Shown here: positions 22,890-35,118 of the stretch, piece after piece | Numbering within the stretch: position 1 is the stretch's first letter | Layout of the letters: each line of letters starts with the position of its first letter | Origin: Anthostomella pinea | Lineage: Eukaryota > Ascomycota > Sordariomycetes > Xylariales > Xylariaceae | Assembly (NCBI GenBank): GCA_963556695.1 | Contig: CAUWAG010000004.1 | Span: 3,472,001 to 3,536,000, forward strand | Direction of reading: 5' to 3' | DNA length: 64,000 nucleotides | Translations under genes and position numbers: made by a program | Notes under the pieces: generated by a model | The model's database searches: none | Told to the model about the DNA's origin: nothing | The model's input: the letters and a program-made list of their open reading frames with translations, nothing else

Positions 22890-23711
22890 TTCGAGAGAAG
22901 GTGCCTTGCCTTGGGTGACTTGTACCTCTTTCCATTCATATCATGAACTTATGTTGGAACGGGAAACGGGAAACGGGTGCAGGACTTGCAAGTACTCCCA
23001 TTACTATGGCTCACCTCATGTGACTGGCCACTTCCTTCTTTCAGACATCGAAACTGTGTATCTCAAGGTCCATAGCGGACCACGTCCATCCTCGTGGCCG
23101 GTCTTACATGGAGGTGAGGCCACCTTGATTGAACCTTATATGAGATGACCCTTAACGGCGGGGCCATATAAATGGGACACCCCCATATGTGGGACAGCTT
23201 TCACACCAAAAGGCTAGACTTCCACCCACCGATAACTCAATCGGAATTGAAGCTCTAGATAATTTATATAATGCGTTTAAATCGCCTATGTAAAAAGTGT
23301 TTAGCAATATTATATATTTTAGCGGTAGCACGCAGGCTTGCAGGTTGCGCAGCATAAAGATCGTATTATAATAGGCTTGTTAAATTCCTTATCCGTGCTA
23401 TTACCTCTTTTATTAATAGCAATCCGTTTATCTTTAAAAGGCTTAATTTTTTTTTATAAATAACTTTAAAAAGGTTTAAGTATTAATCTCTTTGATTTAT
23501 TAATATTTAAGTCTTATAACTTATATATAACTTTTTTTATACTATTTAATAACAGCTTGTACGGCCTTTATATACTTAATTCGTTTAAATAATGGTTTAA
23601 ATTTTTTAAAGTCGTTAATTAAGCTTTTGTAAGGTGCTTCATGGCGTTTTTTAGCTATAAACGCTCGATTTTATCGTCTTTTACTTCTAATAATTTCCTT
23701 TTAAGCGTTAG
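22890..23711. other. Spacer grading into AT-rich block
   Basis: No gene. From about 23,240 the sequence becomes very AT-rich, with stops in all frames, as in RIP-degraded repeats. Confidence 0.5.
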
Positions 23712-23885
23712 TGACACACGTCACCAGGAGTGGTCGATGTGGTGGCTGGACAGACCCACTGTAACTAGCTAGATAGACTAGATAAAGGCTGCACACACTA
23801 TAAGTTTGTGCAGCCTCTGCTCATTTGGCTTGGGTTCTTCAACTCTTACACACATACCAATATACACCTATACACACACGCTTCA
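23712..23885. mobile_element. 174 bp solo LTR
   Basis: Begins TGACACACG and ends CGCTTCA (TG...CA), flanked by the perfect 5 bp duplication GTTAG (23707-23711 and 23886-23890). It is GC-normal inside an AT-rich block, so it arrived after most of the damage. Internally it has a 10 bp-arm hairpin, AGGCTGCACA/TGTGCAGCCT. No internal retrotransposon region is present. Confidence 0.8.
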
Positions 23886-24589
23886 GTTAGCTTAATTATC
23901 ATTTTATTATAAACCTTTACAACTACGTAAACTACTACTTATTATTCAAAGATTTTAATAACTTATTATAATATTGAGGCTATATTTTACTTTAATTTTA
24001 AAGGCTTTTAATAGTTAAAAGGACTATTATAACTATTATTACTATTTAAACCTCTTTTATCTTTATTATATACCTATTTACTAGCGTTTTTTACTTATTT
24101 ACCGGTTAAAGCCTAGTAACATGTTTTTTAAACGTATAATAATCGGCATAGCTTTATTGTAAGCTTTTACTAGATAAGAAAAGAACTTAATTTTTTTAAT
24201 AAAAGCCGGATTATTAAGCTGGCTAAGCTAGGCGATTAAGCGGCGGTAAGCAGCTTTAATAACCGAGAAAACGGATAAACCTAACGGCTGGAAAATATAA
24301 GACTACCTGTATAAATAAAATAATTACTAGTTAATTATATAACCTATTATATAGGTAAGAAAAAAGCTTATTATTGAATCCATACGATTCCACATTCAAA
24401 CCATCCATACCAAACCAACATGTACACTTGTCCCACATAAGTCTCCGTACGCTACCCCCAATTCAATCTTCTGACCAAAACATCAATGTGACACCCTCAT
24501 CTTGCGATAATTCATAATCAAATCAGTTCGCCATAGATATTAACGAAATAGGTACCGTTTTGAGCGGCACTCACTAGACGAACGGCGAG
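23886..24589. other. AT-rich block, no gene
   Basis: Strongly AT-rich to about 24,370, then an unassigned GC-balanced strip. Stops in all frames. Confidence 0.5.
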
Positions 24590-24735
24590 TTTACTTTGGA
24601 TGCGCGTGCAGGCATTATCACGGCGCGCGCGGAGGGCCGCAGCCATAGAGATGTCGCAAGCATCTACGGCAAGGAACGCATTGAAACCATCTCTGAAATT
24701 TGCTCGCGTGTCAACACTACCAAAACCACGCGCAC
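24590..24735 (+). pseudogene. N-terminal HTH fragment of a Tc1/mariner-type transposase
   Basis: The plus frame reads FTLDARAGIITARAEGRSHR, then a second helix (DVASIYG) and TISEICSRVN. This is the arrangement of the DNA-binding domain at the start of fungal Tc1/mariner transposases. It stops where the LTR begins at 24736. Upstream a TAG breaks the frame. No catalytic DDE part is present. Confidence 0.55.
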
Positions 24736-24942
24736 TGTGATAGTTCCACCATCCATCAGGTCTAGCGATGGTCCCCATGGTCCCCGGGTCACGTGACTGA
24801 GCACGTGATTGATCGGACGATAGGTTGATCTATGCCACAGTGGGTCTGGTGGGGGATGACTGCCCACATCTAGCTGCCCACCAATTTGGGTACATCTCCA
24901 GATCTTTCTTTTCCTTCAACCAGAGTTCGTTATACGTCAATA
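24736..24942 (+). mobile_element. LTR, cut at its 3' end by a LINE
   Basis: Begins TGTGATAGTTCC. All 207 bp align without gaps to the first 207 bp of the intact 256 bp LTR at 61189-61444, differing mainly by transitions. The remaining 49 bp are missing because the LINE starts at 24943. It carries the GGGTCACGTGACT motif shared with the 518 bp LTR family. Confidence 0.75.
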
Positions 24943-25082
24943 CACACACTCTTACCAAAAACAACTATTTTTCTTGGCGCCCCGCTGTTAGGGCGCAACC
25001 TCTATATCTGCACTAAAATAGTCATTTGTTTCAGTACCTGACTATCCTTGCCAAGGCGCAGAAAATTTTTCTCACAAGCTGG

Positions 25083-26633
25083 ATGGCACCCTTCCACGAC
25101 AGGCCCCCAAACACGCCAGTGGCCGTCCCAAAGACGACTATTGGCGGCGTGTTCAAATCCCCAGTCCCTAAAAGAACACATGACCCAGCAACCCCAAGCA
25201 GGCTCCGCCAGGCACTGCTTGACGACATCAACAGCAGCCCGTCACAGGTCTCTGAGGCTGACTTCACCACTGTTTCCCCTCTGAAAGGAAAATCCCGAAA
25301 TATCAATAATAGCAGCACCATTGATATGGAATCACCTCAGTCAAGCGAAATCCTTACAGACCAAGTCATTAGAGGTGATGCAAGGAACAAAATCTCCTCT
25401 TCAGAGTGCCAGGACCAAGTTGCCAAAATACTGGCTAAAGACAAGCATCTCTATGAAGCCAGGATGACAATGTTTCAGGAGTGTGCTGCAGCAGTCGATA
25501 AGACACTTGAGAAAGCTGGAACCGAATTATACTCTCATGCCAAGGAGTTCAGCGCTTTCTTCACCAAATGTCTGAATGAGTGGCTGGAAACCCGAGATCT
25601 GACCACAAGAAAGGCCACTTCTGGGGGGATAGAAATAGGGAAGCCCACCATGACCTTCGCCCAAGCTGTCTCCTCTGGCCAACGACAGCATCCATGGACA
25701 GTCAACACTACCATGAAGAAAACACAGCCTAGTGCCCTCATCACTATCAACCAATTGAAGAGGAAGCAGGATGATCTCCGGGTCTTTGTCCGCATGGCCA
25801 CCTTGAGCCTTATGGAATCAAGTCTACACTAAACAGAAGACTTAAGCTCCACCCTCAGGAGCTTAGAGAAGTGACACGTTGTCCTTCTGGTTTTACCTTA
25901 CACCCAAGGGACAAGCCAACTCAGGCTAAGCTTCTGGCTTCCCAAGAAGAAATTGCCGACATTCTCAAGGCACAAAAGATTGAGACCCACACAGTCTGGC
26001 ACCATTACAAGGTCGATGGATGCCCAAGGGTTCACAATCGATATTACGGACACTGCTGTTGCTGATGAAGTTGAATCTCAAACAGGCAACAGACCTTTGA
26101 GGTGCATACTCTCAAAGAACACGATTGATTCTGATCCAGAAACCACGTGGATAATCTCTCTGCCCAGTGCAGTAAAGAAACCATTCACGCTTTTTGCCCA
26201 CTCAATGACCTCAAGGCATATTCAATACACCCCCAAGGTTCATCAGTGTGCAAGCTGCTTCAGATACCATGGTAGAAATTACCGATGCGAAAAGCAAGTA
26301 TGTGCATACTGCGCCAACACAGTACACCAGGGAGAGTGCGAAAAACCAATCCCAAAATGTGTCAACTGCAAAGGACCTCATGCTGCCGACTTCAATAAAT
26401 GCCCTGCTCGCCCCAAGGTTGTGAAAGGTACCATCCATAAGCACACATGGGAGCAAATCCAAGAAATAAGGCTAGCCGGAGAAAGAGCCAGATCCAAGGC
26501 CCTCAATAAAGCAGTCAGAAACCAAGCTGGGCCAACACCCAGTAATAATAACAAAGACATCACAATGCAAATCGACACAACAGATACAACTCATCCCAGA
26601 GATGCCGATACCATTATTGTCAGTCAATATTAG
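25083..26633 (+). pseudogene. LINE ORF1 (gag-like, zinc knuckles), frameshifted
   Basis: Starts at the ATG of MAPFHDRPP, a start shared with the inverted second copy. The frame runs to about 25,810, shifts, then shifts again near 26,020 and continues to TAG at 26,631. The last third has CCHC-type knuckles: CASCFRYHGRNYRC, CAYCANTVHQGEC, then CVNCKGPHAADFNKC. Such proteins bind the element RNA and form the retrotransposition particle. With two frameshifts no full-length protein can be made. Confidence 0.8.
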
Positions 26634-26659
26634 GTACACCAAACGAAACATATCGACAC

Positions 26660-29600
26660 AGGCATCTAGTCATCCATTTTATGAACACAACAGGAGGACA
26701 AAAGAGTGCAGGCCCTATAGAGTTAGCCATCAACCTGACTGACTACAAAGGAGAACAAGCAGACATCATTCTGATGCAAGAGCCATGAGTCGGCATTCCA
26801 CCATGCAAAAGAATGGGAGTAAAGACACACCCCAATTACAATATATACTCCCCAGTGGATTCCTGGGACAGCGACAGTACACGGCCCAGATCTCTCATCT
26901 ATGTGAGAAAACACCTTTAAGCGGATCAACTTCGGCCCTATGTTACACGAGACATCACCTGGGTCAAGGTACAAGGCATTATATTTGCCAGTGTCTACCG
27001 GCCTTGTGACAACCCACAAGAAGTGGATGACATTCTGGAAGTATGGACTCCACCTTTTGGCTGCGTTATAGCTGGAGATTTTAATGCTGGCGACACATCC
27101 TGGGACTCAAGCAATCCAGGATATCATGGTGGTGCTATACTTGCACAAACTATGGCAGACCACGGACTGGATCTGATTTCTGAACCAGATGTCCCAACAC
27201 ATGATGACAGAAATGTACTAGATCTGGTGTTCTCCGATGTCCCTATGGCTGAAGCCTCAGTCAATGATGCACTTCAGTGCACCTCAGATTATGAGACATT
27301 ACGAATAGCCATTCCAATCCAGGGAGATCTGGACCGAGTACCCAAGGCCAATCATTAGATAATACCGGACGATAAACTACAGGAGCTGGCAGATAATGTC
27401 CAAACCAGGATTCATGAACTCCCCCGGCTGGGTGTATCCCCTGGCCAGGTGGACACCTTTACACAAAGCCTGATCAATATGATCCAAGGCTGTATCAGGA
27501 CAGTGGGCAAGAGGCCCCGTCAATCTAGGCCCACTGCTTGGTGGAATGATGACTGCAAAGCAGCTGTTCAGACATACAGGGCCCTTTCCAAACAGACTAT
27601 AAGCCAAGAAGGACAGAATTCAGCCCGACAGGAATTTCGCGGCGTGGTTCGGAAAGCTAGGAGAGAGTACTGGCAGACTCTAATCAATTCAGCAACTGAG
27701 CCAAAGGACCTATACAGAATCGTCTCTTGGCACAAGTTATCAGCAGGATTGCGTTCCCCTCTAATCATCATAGGAGACCAAATATTCGAGTCACAAGAGA
27801 GCAAGGCAAATGCATTACGCTCAGCCACGCTTGAACGAAGTACCTCAGACAACGATATCATCGACCCCTGGTCCGCTCAGATCATACAACCCAAGCCACA
27901 TATCCCCCTTGAATACCACGTCGGACTGGAAGAGGCTGAAGGGTGCACTTTAGGAACCAAGAGCAACTCCCCGGGAATAGATACCCTCACAGTACGGATT
28001 CTGAAAGCTTGCTGGCCAGTCATTGGTGAACATATCAGAGCCCTTTTCCAGACCTGCTTACTGATTGGACACCACCCTAAACCATTCAAAGTAGCTGAGG
28101 TGGTGATGATCCCAAAACCAGGAAAGAAAGACTACTCCAATCCCAGGGCCTACAGACCAATATCGCTACTGTCATGTCTTGGCAAGGGCCTAGAACGACT
28201 CATTGCGAAAAGAATTACCTGGTTTGTTGTCAAACTTGGAATTCTAGCCCCACAACATTTTGGAGCTCTACCAAAGCGCTCTGCCACTGACCTGGTAGCT
28301 GCACTCATACACGATATTGAGCAGGCCCTTGACCAAGGCCTTGTTGCAACAGTAGTCACGTCAGATGTGAAAAGGGCCTTTGATGCTGCCCTAAAGGGAC
28401 GGCTGGTGGTTCGCATGAGAGAACAGGGCTGGCCAGGCTTTCTTATAAGATGGGTCCAGTCATTCATGTCCGAGCGGTCCGCAAGAGTTCGGTTTGAAGG
28501 TATTATGACCGATATAAAAGCTCTCACTTGTGGGCTACCACAAGGCTCACCAGCTTCTCTAATCCTTTATATGCTGTATACAGAGCCAATCTGTGCCCGA
28601 CTTGGTATGAAAAGGAGACGCTTTGGATATGCAGACAACCTAGCGACTCTCTGTATTGGAAAGGACCTTAAAGAAACAGCCAAAGAGGCTTCTGAAAATC
28701 TTTACCTGCCCAACCAATGGGGACATAACAATGTTATTGAATTTGATCCCGACAAAACCGAGATCATGCACTTTTTACGGAAAAAGAACTCAGATAATCC
28801 TCCGGTCCGCCACGGGACAATAAACAGAACAACAAAGAACTCCATGCGATGGCTGGGTATCTTCCTGGATAGAAAACTGAACTTCAAAGATCACGTTTCC
28901 TACTGGGCCAAGAAAGCTAGTAGGGTAACAAACCACCTTCGAGGACTATGCAACACAGTCAAAGGACTTCCAGTAAAGTCAACCAAGAGGGCTGTGAAAG
29001 CTTGTGTTATTCCTATTCTTACACATGGCCTGGAGGCCTGGTACCCAGGAATAGAAAAAATTGGGAGCTTAGGTAGGACATCAGCATGTCGCATTAAAGG
29101 GCTTCTTAGAACGATAGATGCTGTACTACGAACGGCAATCAGAGCTATCTTGCCAGTCTGGAAAACACACCCTGGACATATCCTACACTTTGAATCACAG
29201 ATTCCTCCAGCAGGAATTCTTGCAGAGTCAATAAAAAGACGTCACGGCCTCCGACTCGGACGAGTAGACCAGAGACACCCTCTTGTTGGCAGGCTCCAAA
29301 TACAAGCTCGCAAAGAACCAACAAGGCTACAAAGGAGCTTCCAACTAGTCCCTGACTTTCAGAGACCAATACTCACCAAGCCATTATAGAAGAGGCCTCC
29401 AGTCTGTAAAGACAAAGACAAAGAAACAGAGCTCTTTAAGTAATGGCTACAGGAAAAAAATGCGAACACTGACCTTGTCATCTATTCAGATAGATCACAA
29501 TTGGACGACCAAGGCACAACCCGCACTGGATGGGGCTATACCATCAGGAAAGGCGGCACTACACAAGAAGTATACCGGGGAAGGGGCAGACTTTTATAAG

Positions 29601-30330
29601 CAGAAGTAGTGGATGCTGAAGTCCATGGTGCTCTCCAAGGTTTTGCAGTAGCCAGGGCAATTGGACACGGAAAACAGCTATATGTCTGCCTGGACAACAC
29701 ATCAGTGGTGGATGGGCTCAATGGGACTCCACCCGAGACATCACAGAAAATTTTTCTGCAATTCCAAGAACTCGCCACAGCACACACTCCTGGAGTGACC
29801 GTCAAGTGGATTCCTAGACACAGAGATATTGATGGTAACAAAGCTGCCGATATATTAGCAAAAGAGGGTGCTATGCTAAAAACAGACACAACAAACCTTC
29901 CTATAATCTCTTGGGTCAAGAGAGATCTTAAAAAAAAGGGCAAAAAAGAGTTCAACCAATGGTGAAAAGACCAATCAGAACCTAGATATCAAGAAGTATA
30001 CTCACATGCAGTAACTAAAAGAGGCTTTATATCCTTTAAGAGGAGCACTCTACACAGACTTCTAGCGGCCAGATCTGGACATTGCGACTTTGCCAGATAC
30101 CACAAACGCTTTGGGCATACAGACTCGAACAACCACTGCAGCTGTGGTGAAAAGAAAACACCATAACATATTTTCTTTTGTAAGAGGCTAGGAAAAAATC
30201 GGTTGTTGCCTAGGTACTCGCCTAGGACAGCCTGTTTACAATACTTAGGGGAGAGGAGCACAGAATGGGCAAAATTCGTGGAGAAGAGCAAATTCTTTTC
30301 AATAATCTGTCTCCGATAGATAGCTGTTCT
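26660..30330 (+). pseudogene. LINE ORF2 (endonuclease, RT, RNase H), inactivated
   Basis: Domains in order: apurinic endonuclease (about 26,680-27,350; QEP, GDFNAGDTSW), reverse transcriptase in the longest open piece (27,449-29,389), RNase H (29,480-29,930) and a C-terminal CSCG...H...C motif near 30,150. Stops at about 26,788, 26,920, 27,357, 29,387, 29,598 and 29,963 interrupt it. Catalytic residues are also altered. The endonuclease SDH motif reads SDYE. The RT YADD box reads YADN. The RNase H glycines in the first motif and in the WIPGH box are Arg. Each is explained by a single C-to-T or G-to-A change. Priming, copying and RNA removal would all fail. Confidence 0.8.
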
Positions 30331-30511
30331 TGAAGGACCAGATGGATGACCCCAAGGTCATACCGCCGCAACAACGGGGATGGGCCCGTGAGCGGGACTG
30401 ACTGTACTTATTTTCTTGAGACCTCCATAACTCTGCGATACAGAGGCTCTGGGAGGCGTGGTCTGCACTACTGAGGAGCTACCCCCCACGTTAAATACAA
30501 AACAAACAAAC

Positions 30512-31329
30512 ATTCTTTAGTTGGTTGGCAGTGATGAGGGCGCCAGGCTGTGTTTTCTTCATAGTAGTGTTGACTGTCCGTGAATACTGTCGTTGATTAG
30601 AGGAGACAGCTTGGGCAAAGGTCATGGTGGGCTTTACCATCCCTATCCCGCCAGGGATGGTCTTCCTTTTGGGCGGATCTCGGGTTTCCAGCCACTCGCT
30701 CAGACATTTAGAGAAGAAAGCGCTGAACTCCTTGGCATGAGAGTATAGTTCGGTTCTAACTTTCTCAAGTGTCTTATTAACTGCTGTAGCACACTCCTGA
30801 AACATTGTTATCCTGGCTTTATAGAGGCGCTTGTCTTTAGCTAGTATCTTGGCAACTTGGTCCTGGCACTCTGAAGAAAAGGCTTTGCTCCCTATATCAC
30901 ATCTAATGGCTTGGTCTGTAGAGATTTTGTTCAATTGAGGTTGTTTCATTCCAGTGGTACTGCCGTTATTGATATTTTGGGATTTTCCTTTCAGAAGGGA
31001 AACAATGGTGAAGTCAGCTTCGGAGACCTGTAACAGGCTGCTGCTGATGTTGTCAAGCAGTGCTTGGCAGAGCCTGCTCGGAGTTGCCGGGCTGTATGTC
31101 TTTCTAGGGGCCGGGGATTTGAGCATGCCGCCAGTGGTCGTCTTTGGGACGGCCACGGGCGTGTTTAGGGGCTCGTCGTGGAAGGGTGCCATCCGGCTTG
31201 TGAGAAAATTTCTCTTATGTCTTGGCAAAGATAGTCAGTTACTAAAAGAAGTGCCTGCTTTAGCGCAGGAATCAATGTTGCGCTCTAACAGCGGGGTGCC
31301 AAGAAAAATAGTTGTTTTTGGCAAGTATG
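30512..31329 (-). mobile_element. Partial second LINE copy, inverted, ORF1 part only
   Basis: Read on the minus strand from about 31329, the sequence follows the 5' end and ORF1 of the large LINE. It has the same ATG (31192-31190, MAPFHDEPLNTP) and the same downstream order, with about 80-85% protein identity by eye. It is open to about 30,520, then runs into the 3' tail of the first copy. The rest of this copy is absent from the window. Confidence 0.8.
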
Positions 31330-31929
31330 TGTGATGGACGCCGCTTACTCAGAAATAAGATCTATTGGCCGCCGCTTGCTCATTAAATGACCAATGCTAC
31401 AGGATTGTTTTAATAGTGCTTATTGCGGTTTCTAGCCGCAAGAGATTCATTATTAATCTGCGCAAATAGCGTGATTAAGGTAATGCTTTTGGAAAAGGGT
31501 CGAGTTGGTGTGGTCTAACTAACGACAGGTTACGAAGTGCTTTATTAACGTCAGCTGCAGTTAATCAAAATACATTGTTTTCAATTAACTGAAAGTAATA
31601 AAGAAAAAAAGAAAAAAATATCATTGCCTAACAAGAGCGAGAAGATAGGTATTTAAAAGGATTATATGAGCCATTTCTAATTGTACTAGAGACAGGCCGA
31701 GCAAGTAAGGGAAAAGGAAAGACACATTACTGATGTCAGATACCAAAGTGAATAAGGGTCCAGGATTTGGATCGTGATTAGGGAATTGAGTACTTTGAAC
31801 GGTACGCTGAGGTACAAAGCCCTTAGATGTAGTGGGGCTTGCTGGGCTGTGCAGCTTAAAGCGGCGGCGGATTGCAGGTAAGCGCACTGCCGGACTTGGA
31901 AGCAGAACATGCCAGAATTGGAAGTACAC
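31330..31929. other. Transition zone, no supported gene
   Basis: A GC-balanced strip (31,620-31,929) has a 102-codon minus-strand frame with no motifs, probably relic DNA rather than a gene. Confidence 0.35.
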
Positions 31930-34900
31930 TCGCTGGCTCTTTGTTTAAGGTAGTTTATAATTAAAAATATTTTATCTTTTAAATTAATTAAAGTTTTGAC
32001 TTTATTTATAAATATAAATTAAACTAATAAAACTTTAAGATTTTCAAATCACGTTATTTCACCTTTATTGATTAAAACTTTTAAATAATAGTAGAAAAAC
32101 TTAGTGTAAAAAACATGAAAATAATTTATATAAGATCTAAAAACTAATATAATTATCTTATTGAAATTATTAACGGTTTTGGTTATTTTTTTACGTTATT
32201 TTTTAAAAAATATCGGTTTATTATACGATACATATTTCTTTATACTGTAGTAGCGCTTACGTTACCGCTATAAAAAAAATGAAACCCAATCGTATATTTA
32301 AAGCCGTAATAATAAGTAATTAATAAAGATATTATAAGAAAAAAAGACGGATCGTTGAAAAAAGCGTTTAAAACGTAAGATCTTAAAACATTATTTTTAT
32401 AACGCTTTAAAAAAGCACCTAATGATTGTTTATATATTTAAAAAGCTTTTCATGAATAATAATAGTAATAGTAATAGTAATAGTAATAGTAAAAACTTAT
32501 ATAAAAATAAATCCAATATTTTTAATTAAAGTTATAAAAAAGTATTTAGTATTAAGTACGAATTAATATTAAAAGGGTGTATTAAACCCGACGTTAATTA
32601 TATAAACATACTATTAAAAAAATTATATATCCTTTTAAAAGCGCTTAATACGAATAAACTATCTTTTAAAAGTAATAAGTAGCTTTAAATCGTATCTTTT
32701 AAAAACTCGTAATATTTAACGAAATTCGTTAAAACTTTGAAAAAGGACCTTTAAATTCGTTTTGAAAAATAAAACCGATTCCAAGTACTATATTGATGGA
32801 AAATAACTATGAAAAAGGTCACTTATCAACAAATTTGATAAATTTAATAAACTTAAAGTTCTAATTTATACATAAAGTTTCTTTAAAAAATATTGATTAT
32901 AATAAAACGGTTATAAATATTTTTTAAGCAGTATTATAAATGATATTAGTAACTTTTATAATAATTAATAAATAGTTTCTTATTTGAATCGATTTCATTA
33001 CGGTATATTTAAATAAATAATTTGAAAAATGAATATTTATAAAGCAATTTCCTATACTTAAAAAAAAGTTCAAAAGGTATTTGGATAAAACGTTACAATA
33101 TGAATATTACTTCAAAAACTATTAAGGTTTATAACCTATTATATAGCTTAAAATAAGCTAAAAACGAATAATAACATAAATTAAGGTATTATTAAAGAAG
33201 AACTTTTAATTTATAAAAGTAAAACAATACCATACATATTGATTTAAAAACTAGCATTATTACTATTAATTGTATTAACGATTAATTATTATTAAAGAAC
33301 GTCAGGGTTAAAAACTTCTGTGGCAAACTTTAAGCATATACTTATTATTAATTTCAAAAATGCCGATTAATTTTTTAATGTTTGAATATTATAAAGTACT
33401 CCTATAAAAGATAAATAATGTAGTTGATAATATTATATTTGAAAGGCTTAAAATCAAGTAAAGTAAATAAATTCAACCTTTTCTAGTATTAATAAGTCTT
33501 CTAAGCTCAACAAGTTGCAACTAAAAAGCTAAGAAATTTATTGCGTCAAGATATATTCGATTATACTTTTATAATCAAAAAATAAAGATTTCTTATTTAT
33601 ATTATAAAATTTAATATTACAAATATTATTATTGTTTAAGTTTTATTTATAGTTAATTTGGATAAAAGTAGTAAATTATTATAGAGTAAATCGTAAAATA
33701 TTTTTAAAAAACCGATAGTTTTTAATTTTACTATTAACCGATTGATAACTCTTATAAATATAATAAGTTAAGGTTACTTAAAACGGTTAACGTAAGATTA
33801 ACGTTAAACTAAAATAACGCCAAATTAATTTTTGCTTATGTATTTTTTGTAATAAAAATACCCGTTTTGCATATTTAAAGCTATAATGAATAACCATATA
33901 AAGTAAGTATTGGATTAAATTATTTTGTTTTATCATTATAAGTTATTTAAATATAATAACATTAAAGCTTCAATCATAACACAAAGAGTAAATAATATAA
34001 ATGTTACACTTTTATGCTTAAAATAATAATTAAAAACTACTAATATAGCCTTTAACTTTAACTTATCGTTTTACTAGTCACTATTGGTTACGTATTTAAA
34101 AGAGTTTCTTTTAAACCGCGCAGCTACTAGTTAATCAATACTGGGGTAAACTTTAATAATAATAAAGTTCACGGCCTTACGCTACGAGAAATCTCTGCCG
34201 CTATAAATCATTTAAAAGTCTAATAAGAGCTAAGACCTTTCTTCTTTTCTTTCCTTTTATACAACTAATCTAAGGATTCTCGTCTCGTTAGATTTAAAAT
34301 GCCAGGATTATTTGATAACGGCTTTAAATCGTACAAAGTAGTTATAAAATAATATATATATCAGATTTGTTAAAGTTATTAACCATATTAACCATATTAT
34401 TGAAACAACATTTTCAAGATAAATGGGTTATAATTATGCTAAATAAAAATTTAAGATAGAATATATTTAATTAATAAAATCTTCATAAACAGCTTTACGA
34501 ATTTATTAAGAGGCTTAAAATATTGAAAATTAATCGCTTTCTTAAGTTTAAAGCCGGTATAATAATTTAAAAAGGTTATATATAAGGTTTCTAATATAAG
34601 ATAATACCTTTATTTACTTTTTACGAAAGGTTAATTCAGAGGTTTTACCGCATACTATTTTATACTGCTTATTCAATTAAAAGATAATAATAATTTTAAT
34701 AATAATTTTCTGGTGTAAAAAAATCTTTTTTAATAAAATCTAGCCTTCTTAATACTAGTTAAATTAAGCAGGACTTTAAATAAAGTGGTGTAAATAAAAT
34801 AGCTATAAGTAATTTATACGTAAATTAAATAGATCAAAAGTGGTTTAAGCGCTTTAAAAACGGTCAATTAACAACTATTACCTTATATCTTTAACGTTAC

Positions 34901-35118
34901 GTTAATTAAACGCGTTATACTTATTGTAAAGAGATATTTAAGATCTTAATACGTAGTCCGTACTTATAGTTATAGATTATAATAATAGTGTATTATAAGT
35001 TAAAAAGCAATATATTATATAAAGATAAGAAAAGAAAAAAAGCTTTTTTCCTGTTATCTACGTAAAATAACATTTAAATCGTTAAACTAAGCTAAAAGAT
35101 AGTGTGTTTTAACACTTA
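31930..35118. other. 3.2 kb AT-rich RIP-type desert
   Basis: Overwhelmingly A and T, with stops in every frame and TA-rich words throughout. No gene, tRNA or recognisable domain survives. Best read as one or more ancient transposons degraded by RIP. A TGTTATCTACGT end at 35,049-35,060 resembles the pogo terminus, so part of the block may be a dead copy of that family. Confidence 0.75.
32456..32490. repeat. (TAATAG)n microsatellite
   Basis: About five perfect hexanucleotide units inside the AT-rich desert. Confidence 0.85.

Larger units (their letters stand above)
24943..30511 (+). mobile_element. Tad-like LINE (non-LTR retrotransposon), near full length, inactive
   Basis: The 5' end is placed where similarity to the inverted second copy begins (CACACACTCTTACC). 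The 3' end is the AAAC-rich tail. Order: ORF1 with zinc knuckles, then ORF2 with apurinic endonuclease, reverse transcriptase, RNase H and a terminal Cys/His motif. This is the layout of the Tad1 clade of fungal LINEs. Frames are broken by stops and shifts, but composition is still near normal, so damage is far lighter than in the AT deserts. Confidence 0.85.

Noticed and set aside
31320..31340. TGTGATGG at the outer edge of the inverted LINE, possible start of the 256 bp LTR
   Set aside because: Similarity ends after about 12 bases; the rest of the LTR is absent.
31621..31929. 102-codon minus-strand frame at the edge of the AT desert
   Set aside because: No motif; sits between repeat relics.
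32456..32490. Repeat array considered as CRISPR-like or telomeric
   Set aside because: Perfect hexanucleotide microsatellite (TAATAG), not spaced repeats and not TTAGGG.
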